DNA of 64,000 bases. Origin: Coffea arabica. Taxonomy: Eukaryota > Streptophyta > Magnoliopsida > Gentianales > Rubiaceae. Numbering within the stretch: the first letter of the stretch is position 1; every line of letters starts with the position of its first letter. The stretch is from contig NC_092323.1 of NCBI RefSeq assembly GCF_036785885.1, positions 9,680,501-9,744,500 of the forward strand. The letters are read 5' to 3'. The position numbers were made by a program, and so were the translations under genes. The notes beneath the pieces were generated by a model, which saw only the letters and a program-made list of their open reading frames with translations, did not search any database and was not told the DNA's origin. Positions 12,229 to 22,840 of this stretch are shown piece after piece.

Positions 12229-12893
12229 GAAGAAATTCTTGTGTCTGAGGAGCAATTAGGTAATTATGCTGATACCTCCTCCGGTTCAACTGTGACCAAT
12301 TTCCTTGGAGCTAATGTGAAATCATATTGGTACGTTTGGATTAGCTGTTTTTAAGGTTATTTTTAAAAACAGCATTGTAGCATTTCGTTTTTCTTGTCGT
12401 AAGCAAAAACAACCGCATGAGATGATCTTTGATTGGCTATCGCATATTCGCATTGACTATTAATTACCTTGTTGTGACTTGTGACATTCATGGTAGGATG
12501 AGAATGAAAAAAAATTTCATCATCACTGTTGCAAAAATCTGGTTTGGACGTAATTGACTTTGGCAAGTAGGGAATGTTCGGACAGAAAACAACGCAACAA
12601 ATCAAGCTGCCTATCAAGGTGTAACACTCAAACCAACCACCCTTCTTTGGATTGCCGCTTTTGTGAAATTTTTTTATTTTCTAGATTAATCTCTTAACAT
12701 AATTTTCAATTGTATTTTTATTTTATACACATCATATTTTAAAAAATATTACAGTATTTTTTCAATAAAAAGAATGTATAAACCACACAGTCTCTTACTT
12801 TCTTTCTTTTTTTTTTGAAGGAAAGTCTCTTACTTTGTTCAAAGTAAGAAGTACAAGAAAACTCATAACTAAGCTATATGCGAGAAAATTATA

Positions 12894-13036
12894 GGCCTTG
12901 TTTGGATTATTATTTTTTACAAAAAAAATGTTTATATTTTTCATAAACATATTTTTAATTATTTTTTACTCCACAAACATCAAATCTCTATTATTTTTTT
13001 ATTAAAAATTTCTAAAAATAACAATTCAAACGAATT
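12894..13036. mobile_element. Short MITE with TTGTTTGGATT ends
   Basis: The left end is CCTTGTTTGGATTATTATTT. The complement of the right end is GAATTCGTTTGAATTGTTAT. The interior is nearly pure A+T. It is a non-coding member of the GTTTGGAT class. Confidence 0.6.
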
Positions 13037-13265
13037 CTAATAATCTAAAGCAGACTCAAGGAGCCTAGTATGGTTCTTTTCTGAAGTGTGCTAAAGAAAA
13101 GAGAGAGAATACAGTGTTTGACCGATCAGTGCTGCATTCCTTGCACCCTTCCATGTGTTCCGTCAGAAGTGTTACTTTCTGCCTTCAGACCATTTTAAGA
13201 TAACTACCAACTTTGTGAAACACATGCCCTATGCTAGTATATTAGAGTTCCAAAGTCTTTATTTA

Positions 13266-13587
13266 CTCCCTCCGCCTCATAGTCCTGTATTCCTTTTTCA
13301 TCTGTCTCAAATTGTAGTCCACTTTCAATTGAAAAATATAGTTATATTTTAATTTCCCTAAAATACCCTTATTTAACGTAAGTAGTTGTTACTATAAACC
13401 TACCTCATTTAATGAGAGTTGATTCTTTTTTTACCATCAATTCAAGTTCCCATAAAGTTGTACCATATTTAATGTGAGGGTATTTTAGGAAAATAGCAAT
13501 CTAAATTTACTTTTCCAATAAAGTTAACTATTTTTTCTTAAATTGTGCGAAAAAAGAAACAGGACTATCAAAGTGGGACGGAGGGAG
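13266..13587. mobile_element. Stowaway-type MITE (Tc1/mariner), copy 1
   Basis: Ends CTCCCTCCGCCTCATAGTCC and its inverted partner (complement CTCCCTCCGTCCCACTTTG) are flanked by a TA dinucleotide on each side (13264-13265 and 13588-13589), the hallmark of Stowaway elements. The element is 322 bp and non-coding. It shares long internal blocks with the copy at 16109-16534. Confidence 0.92.
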
Positions 13588-13879
13588 TATTATTATTATT
13601 ATTATTTGCTTTCCATCCATCCTCACACTCTATTTATCCTAAATTGTCAAGCCTAAAATTCAAATTCTGAACATCCCCCTCTAATCACTAGATTAATTCC
13701 AATGATTACCCAAACCTTTGATTTGCACATGCCACTTTAATGAATCTGTTCATTTTTTTTTTTTTGCAGTAAACTCTCCCATTGATGTAACAAAGTTTTT
13801 ACCTTAACCTTTTATGTTTTGCCATTGGACAAGGAGCATCTAAGTGACGAGAGACAGGTTGTTACAAATTGATGATTTC

Positions 13880-14300
13880 GTAAATTTAGGGGTCTGTGTG
13901 AAATGGGATTTTTTTAGGGGTATTTTAAAAAAGATTTTTATAGTATTATATTTGAAAAACTTTCACCGTAAATAATCCGTTTGAACTAGTTGTTTCTAGA
14001 GATGTGTTTTGGGGTGTTTATAAAGTTTAAAATTTATTGAAATATTTTTTAAATTTGTTAAAAACTTTTATCAACACCACCACTATTTACCATACATCGC
14101 TATCCACCATTGCCGCCTCTTCCCCTCATTCTTGCTCTTTTTCCTCTCTTCTCCTTCTTCATAATCACGACATGTGACTAAATCAAAGATGAAAAAGGGG
14201 GGAGGAGGAAGGGAGTAGAGGCAGGAGGAGGAGGAAAGAGTGAAGCAGAATAGGAGGGAAAGGGAAGAGAGAGGAGGAGCAGGGGGTGGCAATGACGTGT
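13880..14300. repeat. Degenerate repeat with pyrimidine-rich then purine-rich arms
   Basis: A segment with GGGGTGTTTATAAAG-type MITE sequence is followed by a C+T-rich block (14110-14165) and then a G+A-rich block (14190-14290). This organisation resembles the foldback element at 14949-16037. The ends are not clear and nothing in it codes for a known protein. The short open frames are low-complexity. Confidence 0.4.
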
Positions 14301-14948
14301 GATAGGTGGAAGATGAATAGATGCACTATAACTACATATCAATAATGTATGCATATATCATAATTTGAATGATGAAATGGTTATTTGATTATTTTTAGTT
14401 TACTTGGAACTTTTTTATATTGTAATTTATTTATCAAAAAATAAAAATAAATATGATGGTTGTGAGTTTAGATTTGCTATACACATTATAGATACACATC
14501 AATAATATACACATATCTATTATAATTTGATAACTAAAAAAATTATAATTTCAGAGAAAATGATGACTTGGTTATTTTTAGTTTACTTCAATTTTTTTTT
14601 TTTACATATTATAAGTTGTTTAAACAAATACGATGATTATAAGTTTAGATTTAAAAGTAGAGAAATGAATTTAAAAAGATCAAAATGATTCTTAACCTTG
14701 ATTTCACATTGAATATTTCGCTAAGAATAAAAAAAAAAGTAATTTAAAATATTGATACTAATGTTATACATATATACAAAATAATATTAAAATAAAAAAT
14801 AAAAAAAAAACATAATTATACAACTGCAGGGCATCCCTAAGAGATGAGAAAAGCTGGAGCCAAGTGCAGAGGAAGATTTTAGAGCGCAAAGCGGGATATG
14901 AGGGAGGAATCCCTGCCTAACACCTGCTCCATTTTCATTCCTATTAAT

Positions 14949-16037
14949 GGGCCTGTTTGAAACCTGAGTTTTTTTGGAGTTTGTCTAAAACTTTACTGTA
15001 GTGCACTGTAGAAGTTTTTGAAAAATTTTTGTAGAAGTTTTTGTAAGGTGAAAAACTTTTTTATATAAGTTTTTGTAATGTGAAAAATTTTGTAAAAATT
15101 TTTGTAAGGTGAAATTTTTTTTTTCCTTTTCTTTCTTTTCTTTTTCTTTCTTTCCTTTTTCTTTTTCTTTCCTCCCTTCTTCCTTCCCTCTCCCCCTTCC
15201 CCGTTACCTCTGCTTCCCACCTCCAGCACCTCCGCCAGCACTACCTTTCTTCTTTTTTTTTTTCTTTTCTCCTCTCCCCCCTCCCTCTCCTTCCCCGGCC
15301 ACTCCTTTCCTCCCATCTCCCCCGCCACCCCCTATGCCCACCATCCTTTTCCTCCCCTCTGCCCCTTCCCCATCTGCCCCGCTACTCCTCTCCCCCGCCA
15401 CCCTCTCTGCCTCTTCTCTCTCTTCCCCGCCACCCTCTGTTCCCCTTCCCGCTTCTCACCTTCCCTCTGCCTCTTTCGTTTTTTCACATTTTCCCTCTCC
15501 CTCTCCTCCCGTATTCTCTCCTTGCTTTTGCCGGCAGATGAAGCAGCGAAATGAAAAATTTTTTTTGGGCAATTTTCCTTCTCCCCCTACTCCCCTTCCC
15601 CTGCCACCCTCACCCTCTCCCGTGTGATCTGGTCTAGCGATCAGATCAGCCAAAGGGGAAGGGGAAGGGTGGTGGGGGAGGAATAAAGGAGACGCAGAGA
15701 GAAAAAAAAAAGACAGAGGGGAGGATGGCAGGGGAGGAAGAGGGTGAGAGGGTAAAAGGGCAAAAAAAAAAGAAGACCGGCACCGGAAGAGGTGATCGGC
15801 GCCAGAACCGGCAGCGGAGGTGGTGGCCGGCGACGAAGGTGGTGGTGGGTTGGGGTGGGGGAGGAAGAAGAAGAAGAGAAGGGGAAGGAAATTTTTTTTT
15901 TTTTTTTTTTGTGTTTTGGATATTTTAAGTGTGTAGGTAAAAAATTTTGAGAAGTTTTTTCGGGTTCATGTAGCAAAAGTTGTTAAAAAACTAATAGGTA
16001 AAAAACTTGTCCAAAAACTTAGCTTCCAAACAGGCCC
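14949..16037. mobile_element. Foldback-like DNA transposon, non-autonomous, 1.09 kb
   Basis: The left end GGGCCTGTTTGAAACCTGAG and the complement of the right end, GGGCCTGTTTGGAAGCTAAG, are inverted repeats. AAT lies on both sides (14946-14948 and 16038-16040), fitting a 3-bp target duplication as in PIF/Harbinger-like elements. The left arm is almost pure pyrimidine (15115-15520) and the right arm almost pure purine (15650-15900), so the two arms can pair over several hundred bases. Proline-rich or lysine/glutamate-rich open frames on both strands (for example 15109-15627) are by-products of this composition. No transposase is visible. Confidence 0.8.
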
Positions 16038-16108
16038 AATATGTTGAACAAGCTTGATCCATGTCTTGAATATAGCCTGATCTCATATAACTTGACAAGA
16101 AATTAATA

Positions 16109-16534
16109 CTCCCACCGTCTCATTTTGATAGTTCTATTTTCCTTTTTCATCTGTCCCAAATTGTAGTCAACTTTTCAATTAAAGAATATATAGTTATCTT
16201 TTAATTTCTTTAAAATACCCTTATTCAGTGTAGATTGTTATTAGTATAAACTTCCTTATTTAATATAGATTGTTAACCTACCCCATTTAATACATTTAAA
16301 TTTAACGTTAAATAATGTAAAATGAAGATTGATTCTTTCCTTACCATTAATTCAAGTTCACATAAACCATCAATTCAAGTTTTTATGAATAATTAATATA
16401 AAGTTGTACTCTATTTAATGTAAAGGTGTTTTAGAAAAATAACAACCTAAATTTGTTTTTCCAACAAAGTTAACTACTTTTTTCTTAAACTGTGTGAAAG
16501 AAAAACTAGGACTATCAAAATGGGACAGAGGAAG
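16109..16534. mobile_element. Stowaway-type MITE (Tc1/mariner), copy 2
   Basis: Ends CTCCCACCGTCTCATTTTGA and complement CTTCCTCTGTCCCATTTTGA, with TA on both sides (16107-16108 and 16535-16536). It is 426 bp long and homologous to the copy at 13266-13587. The extra length comes mostly from additional ATTTAATGTA-like sequence in the middle. Confidence 0.9.
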
Positions 16535-16959
16535 TATAAAACCAGTATCTGTAAATTCTTGATTGGCAACCGGAATGACATCTGATACCCAAAGCGATTA
16601 ATAAGACAAGTTAACCCCGGATGAGATGGATGGAAAATGCGGTTTTCCTTAGGAAAGTGTGGTATTAATGTGCATAATCGTGCACAGTTTTTGTGAACAA
16701 TAACTGTTAAGAGTTTGGTTGAGATGGGATTGCTCCATCTGTTTACATAATTGTGCGGAGTTGGACCGCCGCCTAACATTTACATACACATTTCTGTCTC
16801 TAACATGTGCTCTGGTTAGTAAGAATCGAGTGAATATCAATAAGGGGGTACAGACTACCAGACAATCCCTAGTTAGATTCAAGACTATGGGGTTGTTGAT
16901 TTCTCTGAGGGGAGAGGGCAGCTTGATGAAAAGGATAACTGATGGATTTGACTAGTGAA

Positions 16960-18590
16960 CATGCGTTTTCACTATATATCACTGGCAACGGGGTCTGAAC
17001 TGGAGCTTTCTTCTTTCCACTGCTCAACCCCAAATAGGATAATCTCTCAAGAACTCTCTCCCAAATTTGTTATTCATCACCAAGTAAAATTTGGATCTAA
17101 CTTTTACCACCAAAAACAAAATTTATGTTAGGATTTAACGGCATGAAATTTACCTCTACATCTTATTATTTAACTATTTCGACAATCTTTTTATAATGTT
17201 GAAATAACTTGTATTAGTACATTAGCTGAGCATATTGGATTTATGAAAAAGGTAAAAACTCAGGTAATAGGACAGAGTTGCATAAAAAAGAATATCACAT
17301 CGCCAAGTGTATTTATTCTTGGGCCATCTACAATGCAAAATACCTGTCCAACTGTTTGAATGCACATAAATTTGGACGTTGAACAGTAGTAAAACATCAA
17401 ATACAAGATCTTCATGTCATACTAAAAGCAAAATGTAGTAATTTTTTGTTACAATATCGCGCGTTGCTTTTTGGTTGATATTTGTGCGCCATAAGACATA
17501 GATGGATCTGATAATCTAACTCTTTAACTGACCTAAACAATCAACATCAAGCCTCAAGTATGCCAATGCAAAATCCTACTGGGGCAAGTTGAAGTTTCTG
17601 TTTTGGTCATAGCAAAATGGAAATTCAATCATTGCTTTTGTGGAAAGAAGGTAGTGATAGTAGAATAACAATACCAAAACAGTGAAACAAAAATTATACG
17701 AGTCAATTGAAAATTTAGATACTAGTCTAATGGTACGTTCATTCGGCAGCAGAAGAAGCCAAGCGGTGTGGATGGAAGAGATTCAAGAAAATAAGTGCAG
17801 GAACAGATGATCAGAAATTCGCAAGGTCTAGTCTTTGTGACAACTGTCAGCTCTGTGTTAAACCCTCTCTTCTCTTCTTTTAAGTTTTAACGCAGCAGCT
17901 GGGCCTTAAAAGTTCTCCCTTTCCAAGAAAAGCCATTTACAGTTCACTGTGCGCTTAGTCAGATTCAATATTCATCCATCACAGCAGCTGTACCATGGCT
18001 GCAACAAAATTGTACTGTCAACCCTGCCCAACTTTCTTTTTTTGAAGGGGCCTGCCCAACTTTCTTAATCAAGGCAACCCTGTTACCCCTAGGCTTTGCA
18101 CCGCCCCATCTTGCCCAAACTCCATCCTTACGTAAAGGTAGACAACTACGGAAATTGTAGGTTGATCTTGTATCAACTGGATAGACTTCCCAAAGAAAGG
18201 AATGGACAATTGTGCTGTTGTTTAAATATTTGGTATGTCTGGTAAAATAAGGATGTTATGTTACGTAAAATCACCATCGTGTGATCTAGTAGCAGTAAAC
18301 CAGTAGCAGCAATTCTGGGAGTAGGTGAAGCCGTGACGAGCCAAAGATGGGTAGAATCTATGAATGAAGGACACAAATCCATGCATTACTGACTGCCCGT
18401 GGATGGGTTCCCAAAGGAAGGGACTTCACTTTTTTTTTTTTTTGTGGAAGATATTCTGATTCTATTATGTGATGGTTTGTCAGGTTTCACTCAATGATCC
18501 TTTGGTAAGAATGTGGTACAAATGTTAACCGTTGGACATCCCTCTGAAAATCATCCATGTTTTGAGTCCCAAGAACAATCTGGAAATTGC
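16960..18590. other. Intergenic, no gene seen
   Basis: I find no convincing exon. A short direct duplication of GCCCAACTTTCTT occurs at about 18025-18065. Weak open frames on the minus strand (18173-18382) resemble no family. It is ordinary AT-rich intergenic DNA. Confidence 0.45.
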
Positions 18591-18599
18591 AGTACCAAT

Positions 18600-18908
18600 A
18601 TGAATGATTTGGGAGGGAGAGGGGGCGGGGGTGGGGGTGGGGGGAGGAAAGGACGAGGGCGAAGAGGAAGGGGAGGAGGAGAGGAGTGGAGAGAGAGAGA
18701 GAGACAGAGAAAAGAAAGACTGCCGATGGTAGTGACTGCCGGTAGTGTTGGTCGGTGATGACTGATGGCTACTAGTTACGTGTGAAAGAAGAGTGAGGGT
18801 GAAAATTTATTTATTTTTAGTGTATTTAAATGTGTTTTTGAAGTTATTTTAGATTTCAAATACAAAAATAAGTATTTAATAAATAGTGGAATCCAAACAG
18901 AGGATTTA
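18600..18908. repeat. Repeat R1, copy A (left part), interrupted by a transposon
   Basis: A G+A-rich block (18605-18720) is followed by a unique block beginning with GGTAGTGTTGGTCGG at 18742 and ending CCAAACAGAGGATTTA at 18908. The same unique block recurs at about 20550-20744 with few differences. Here the repeat is broken by the element at 18909-20014, and the remainder resumes at 20015 with TTAGTTATCTAGTGCACACA. Confidence 0.75.
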
Positions 18909-20014
18909 GGGGGCGCTTGATTCATGCTTTGAAATTGGAAAAGGAAATGGAATAATGGAAGAAAATCAGTATGGGTTTGAATTGGTGCTATCATTCCCAC
19001 AAGCAATGCTTGGTGTGGGATGGGTATTAAAATTTATTTTTGCTTCTTTTTTTTTCTCCTTTGGACTTTTTGTCTTCTTGGCTCGATGCCTCCCCACCGC
19101 TAACTTTACCAGACCACCACCAATCAAAACTTCTTCTTTTGTGCTTTGTTTTGCAATTATCAATCAAAAATCCATGCCTGAAATAGAAGATTTGGCACAT
19201 GGTGTCTTATTATTTTTCGTTGTTCTGAAATTGACAAATGGAACTTTAATTAAACAATCCAAAAACAAATCCCAAAATGAAATGGTGAATTCCATCCCAA
19301 TCCTTTGAAATCTGTTTGCAAGCACAACTGCATTCCACCTATGGCCACCAGCCTTCTTGCCATTAAACATCAATTTTGCTTTTCACAAGGAGAAGAGGGA
19401 GGTTGGGTTGCCTGCTGAGAGGGACGATTTGATAGTGAAAGAGGAATTTAGCGGGTCCACTTGGGCGTGAGGGAGGAGTGGTTAGCGGCGAGAAAGGAGG
19501 GGGAAAGCGCCAGCTCTTTCTTGTCGATTACTTTGGTGGCGAAAAGTGCCGATTGAGTAGAGGAAGAATGCTGTAGAGGAGGAGGAGGGGGCTCGGGAGC
19601 TTTGATCTCGGCGAGGTAGGCGGGCCCGATGTGGCTGGAGCCGAGGCAATAGAGGAAGCAGAGATCGGAGAGGGAGAAGGTAGAGGAAGGGGCTGCAGAG
19701 CAGGCGCGACGGATGGCATCCCAACAGGGGTCACCGGAGGGAGCGGAGGAGTGAGGCTTTTGGTGGGCTGTGGGGGGGAAGAGGGAAGACGTGTTGGGCG
19801 AAGGAGGAAGAGGAGGAGGTTGCAATCCAGGTGGTCTCCGAATTTATTCACTGTTGGAAATGAGTTGAGGCTTTTGAGTGATTCCTTCCAATTTAGTCAG
19901 GAATCATGAATTGGTCATGATTCCAATATTTCAATTGCCATTACAGTGTACCAAGCACTAAATATTGGAATTATTGTCATTCCACATGCCAAATCCCTCA
20001 AACCAAGCGGCCCC
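18909..20014. mobile_element. PIF/Harbinger-like non-autonomous element carrying a kinase gene fragment
   Basis: A 1106-bp insertion. The left end GGGGGCGCTTGATTCA and the complement of the right end GGGGCCGCTTGGTTTG form terminal inverted repeats, and TTA is duplicated on both sides (18906-18908 and 20015-20017). The repeat copy at 20742-20744 shows the same site with a single TTA and no insertion, so both boundaries are confirmed inside this window. A 3-bp TTA duplication is characteristic of PIF/Harbinger transposons. No transposase is present. The interior instead holds GC-rich host-derived sequence similar to an AGC protein kinase, in the manner of Pack-type elements. Confidence 0.88.
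19448..19825 (-). pseudogene. Captured fragment of an AGC (PINOID/WAG-like) protein kinase
   Basis: An open frame on the minus strand. Its residues 32-106 (19508-19732) read like the start of a plant AGCVIII kinase: DPCWDAIRR, then LSDLCFLYCLGSSHIGPAYL corresponding to the glycine-rich loop, then a proline-rich insert and FATKVIDKKELA, which contains the ATP-binding lysine of strand beta-3. The loop is GSSHIG where functional members have GxGxxG, and the similarity stops just after the beta-3 lysine, so the catalytic loop and C lobe are absent. It lies wholly inside the PIF-like element and is not a working kinase. Family assignment is from memory of the motifs. Confidence 0.7.
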
Positions 20015-20017
20015 TTA

Positions 20018-20512
20018 GTTATCTAGTGCACACAATTCCTAAGGGTCAATTTGATTCATAGGATGGCACAGGATTGGGGAGAGAGAGGAGAGGAAGAGGG
20101 AGAAGACACAACGGATCTTCTGTCTCACATCCTGTGTTATTCTCTGTCCCATTTTTTATTATATTGCTATTTCTCCTACACAAACACCATATTTTAGTTC
20201 TTTTTTGTTTTCTTAAGATCCAATAATTATTAACTAAGTAGTATACAAAATTTAACAAACTCAAAAAATCAAAATGCATAAAAAATGAGATTTTTATAAA
20301 TTTTTTGCTGTATTTTTTAATTTTTTATTACATATTTTTTAATATTTCTATTATATATTACCCAGTTAATAGTTATTGAATCTTAAGAAAATAAAAAAAG
20401 AACTAAAATGTTATGTTTATGTAAGAGAAATAGCAATATAATAAAAATAGAACAGATAATGGCACAGGATGTGAGACAGAAGATCCGTTACATGGGAAAG
20501 AGGAGAAGGAGT

Positions 20513-20543
<31 letters not shown>

Positions 20544-20744
20544 AATGACTGTCCAAGGTAGTTACTGCCGGTAGTGTTGGTCGGCGATGATCAATGGCTA
20601 CTAGTGATGTGTGAAAGAAAAGTAAGGGTGAAATTTTATTATTTTTTTTATTTTAGTATATTTAAATGTGTTTTTGAGCTTATTTTAGATTTCAAATACA
20701 AAAATAAGTATTTAAAAAATAATGGAATCCAAACGGAGGCTTTA
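20018..20744. repeat. Repeat R1, copy B, interrupted by a palindrome
   Basis: The unit begins near GGGTCAATTTGATTCATAGG at 20044 and ends CCAAACGGAGGCTTTAG. Its outer ends are weak inverted repeats (TTTGATTC and the complement TTTGGATTCC). It contains the block GGTAGTGTTGGTCGG shared with copy A and an (AG)n run at 20513-20540. A 380-bp palindrome interrupts its G+A-rich middle. It retains the empty target site for the PIF-like element that interrupts copy A. Confidence 0.7.
20110..20489. mobile_element. Near-perfect 380-bp palindrome (foldback MITE)
   Basis: The left arm starts AACGGATCTTCTGTCTCACA and the right arm ends with its complement, TGTGAGACAGAAGATCCGTT. Arms of at least 130 bp pair with only scattered differences, and the AT-rich centre continues to pair, so the transcript would fold as one long hairpin. 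It interrupts repeat copy B. A clear target duplication was not found. It has no coding potential. Confidence 0.8.
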
Positions 20745-21836
20745 GTTATTAGTGCACACAATGCCTAAGAATTCGTTTAGTTCATAGGATGACACAATAT
20801 TAGATTAATCATCCTGTGTGATCCCATATTTGGTTGTATTTTACACATAGGATGATAAACCCCAATTAACCGAAATTAATCCCCTGTACATGGGACAAAA
20901 TACTCTATGAGAGTGGTGGTATTAGTCATCGCGGATAACTAAGAGATACGATGATAAAATTAAAGAGAAATGGTATTAGTCATCCCGGATGATTAAGAGA
21001 TGGGATGATAAAATTTTAAACTAATTTATTCTTATGAATAATATAAATTTATACTCTTATAATTATATAGCGATAATATAACATGAATGTACTAATTTGT
21101 CCCTACTAATTAATTTATAATTTTTTGATTACTTTGCCCTACTACCAACATAACAATATATTTGAACTAATTTGTTCTTACGAATGATACAACTTTATAA
21201 TGAATATTATATAACCATACTCTCACATAATAATATGATAATTGTAGACAATGAAATTTTAATTAAATTCTAAAAATTACCATTGGTCTATAAATTATTT
21301 TTATGATTTATTTTTATTCAATTGAATATGGCCATATGTCATGCACACTTGAAAGTTTGGCTATTCGTCAGCCAATTATGTCTTCCCACATGTCAAGATG
21401 AGGTGTTACGGTAAATTAAAATTGTCAAGATATCTCTGCCAATTAAATTATGCCACGTTACATGCCTATATGATTTGGCAAAATTATGGATGAATATCTA
21501 AGTAATTATTTCTTTATTAAAGAAATAATATCTAGAATTATTTAATTCATGTAGATGTCTTATATACTGCAACAGCATATCCAATCAAATGACGTCATGT
21601 CATATGTCCCTACAAGTCTAGCCAATCAAGGGAATATATCTTAAGTATTATCTCTTTGTTAATAAATACAAAATGAAGAGATAATATTTAAACTGGCACA
21701 GTCCGGATATGACTGCGTGTCTTGCAAGACAAGTAGACTGGTATACATGTTTTCAACTTCTACTTCATACTGCAGCTATATATAGGGGTCTTTCTACCAA
21801 ATCGAGGGACATCCGGAGGCATTTCATGTGTTCAAG

Positions 21837-22640
21837 TAGGGATGGCAATGGGGCGGGGGTGGGGCGGGGGATCCTTTCCCCGTCCCCCGCCCCATTGTCA
21901 AATATCTCCCCCCATCCCCCATCCCCCGCCCCTTGCCCCCCACCCCTTGCCCCCCATCCCCCGCCCCCACCCCGTTTTCCCACGGTCCCCCGCGGTCCCC
22001 CGTTGCCTCAAGTTTCTGCTTTCCTCCACGTCAAACTCAAGACCTCGCTCCTCTTCTTCTTCTTCGAGTTCCCATCTTCAGAAGGATCCCAATTTGAAAC
22101 TCAGAAATAAACTCCTCGTTGCCAAGTCCGCCCCAAAATCAGCTTCTAATTCCTCTAGTCCTAGATCTAATAAATCAATTGCTAACGAAAATGATGTGCC
22201 CAAAAAATCTTCTTCACAAAGTTTTAAAAAGAACCCTTCTTTCCTTTCCCAGTGGCAATCCGCTAGAAGGCCCGCTTCAAAAACTTCTTCCCAAAGGTTG
22301 AAACTTTCTTCTGATTTGAGGGCATATTTGAAGAGCCCAACATCTGGATGTTCTGGAAGATTTGGTGCTGGTAATCAACAACGATTGAAGCAGAAATATC
22401 AACAAAGTTGCGGTGAGCCTAGTTTGCATTTCAATGTTGCTGATGATTTGGTAGACGCTGACAATTTTACTCCTGTTGGCAAAGTAGCTAGTGGGCCTAG
22501 TTTAAATTATGCACTAGTTGTTGATGATGATGAGAAGTCTGCGGGGGAGGACTCAAACTCTGGTCACGGTTTGTTATTATGTGCAGAGAGGGTGTGAGAA
22601 GTATGGAGGTTCGTTTCTTCGTTTGTTCTTTTGTTACTTT

Positions 22641-22683
<43 letters not shown>

Positions 22684-22840
22684 ATATTTTTTTTGGCAGG
22701 GGATGGGGCGGGGGTTGGGGAGGGGGAATGTATCCCCGTCCCCCGCCCCGTTTCTAAACGGGGGAATAAAATTACCCCCCGCCCCGACAGTCCCCCACGG
22801 GGCGGGTGTCCGCCGGTTACCCGCCCCATTGCCATCCCTA
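21837..22840. mobile_element. hAT-type non-autonomous element with 8-bp target duplication
   Basis: A 1004-bp insertion. The left end TAGGGATGGCAATGGGGCGG is matched at the right end by CCCGCCCCATTGCCATCCCT followed by A, a nearly perfect terminal inverted repeat. Flanks TGTTCAAG (21829-21836 and 22841-22848) are identical 8-bp target duplications, as made by hAT transposases. The subterminal regions are very rich in CCCCGCCC. The middle (about 22005-22597) is quite different and gene-like, and an AT microsatellite lies at 22651-22679. No transposase is visible. The clean ends suggest a fairly recent insertion. Confidence 0.9.
22005..22597 (+). pseudogene. Gene-like ORF carried inside the hAT element
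   Basis: About 195 codons stay open in one frame (the tail of an ORF running from 21842). The sequence is serine-rich at first, then less biased: FLSQWQSARRPASKT, RLKQKYQQSCGEPS and DDLVDADNFTPVGKV. It does not look like a hAT transposase or a BED finger. I do not recognise the family. Its composition differs from the C-rich ends of the element, so it may be a captured host exon set. The frame ends in a stop shortly before the AT microsatellite. Confidence 0.45.

Noticed and set aside
15109-15976. Long proline-rich and lysine/glutamate-rich open frames on both strands
   Set aside because: They are produced by the polypyrimidine/polypurine arms of the foldback element. There is no domain, no splice context and no family resemblance.
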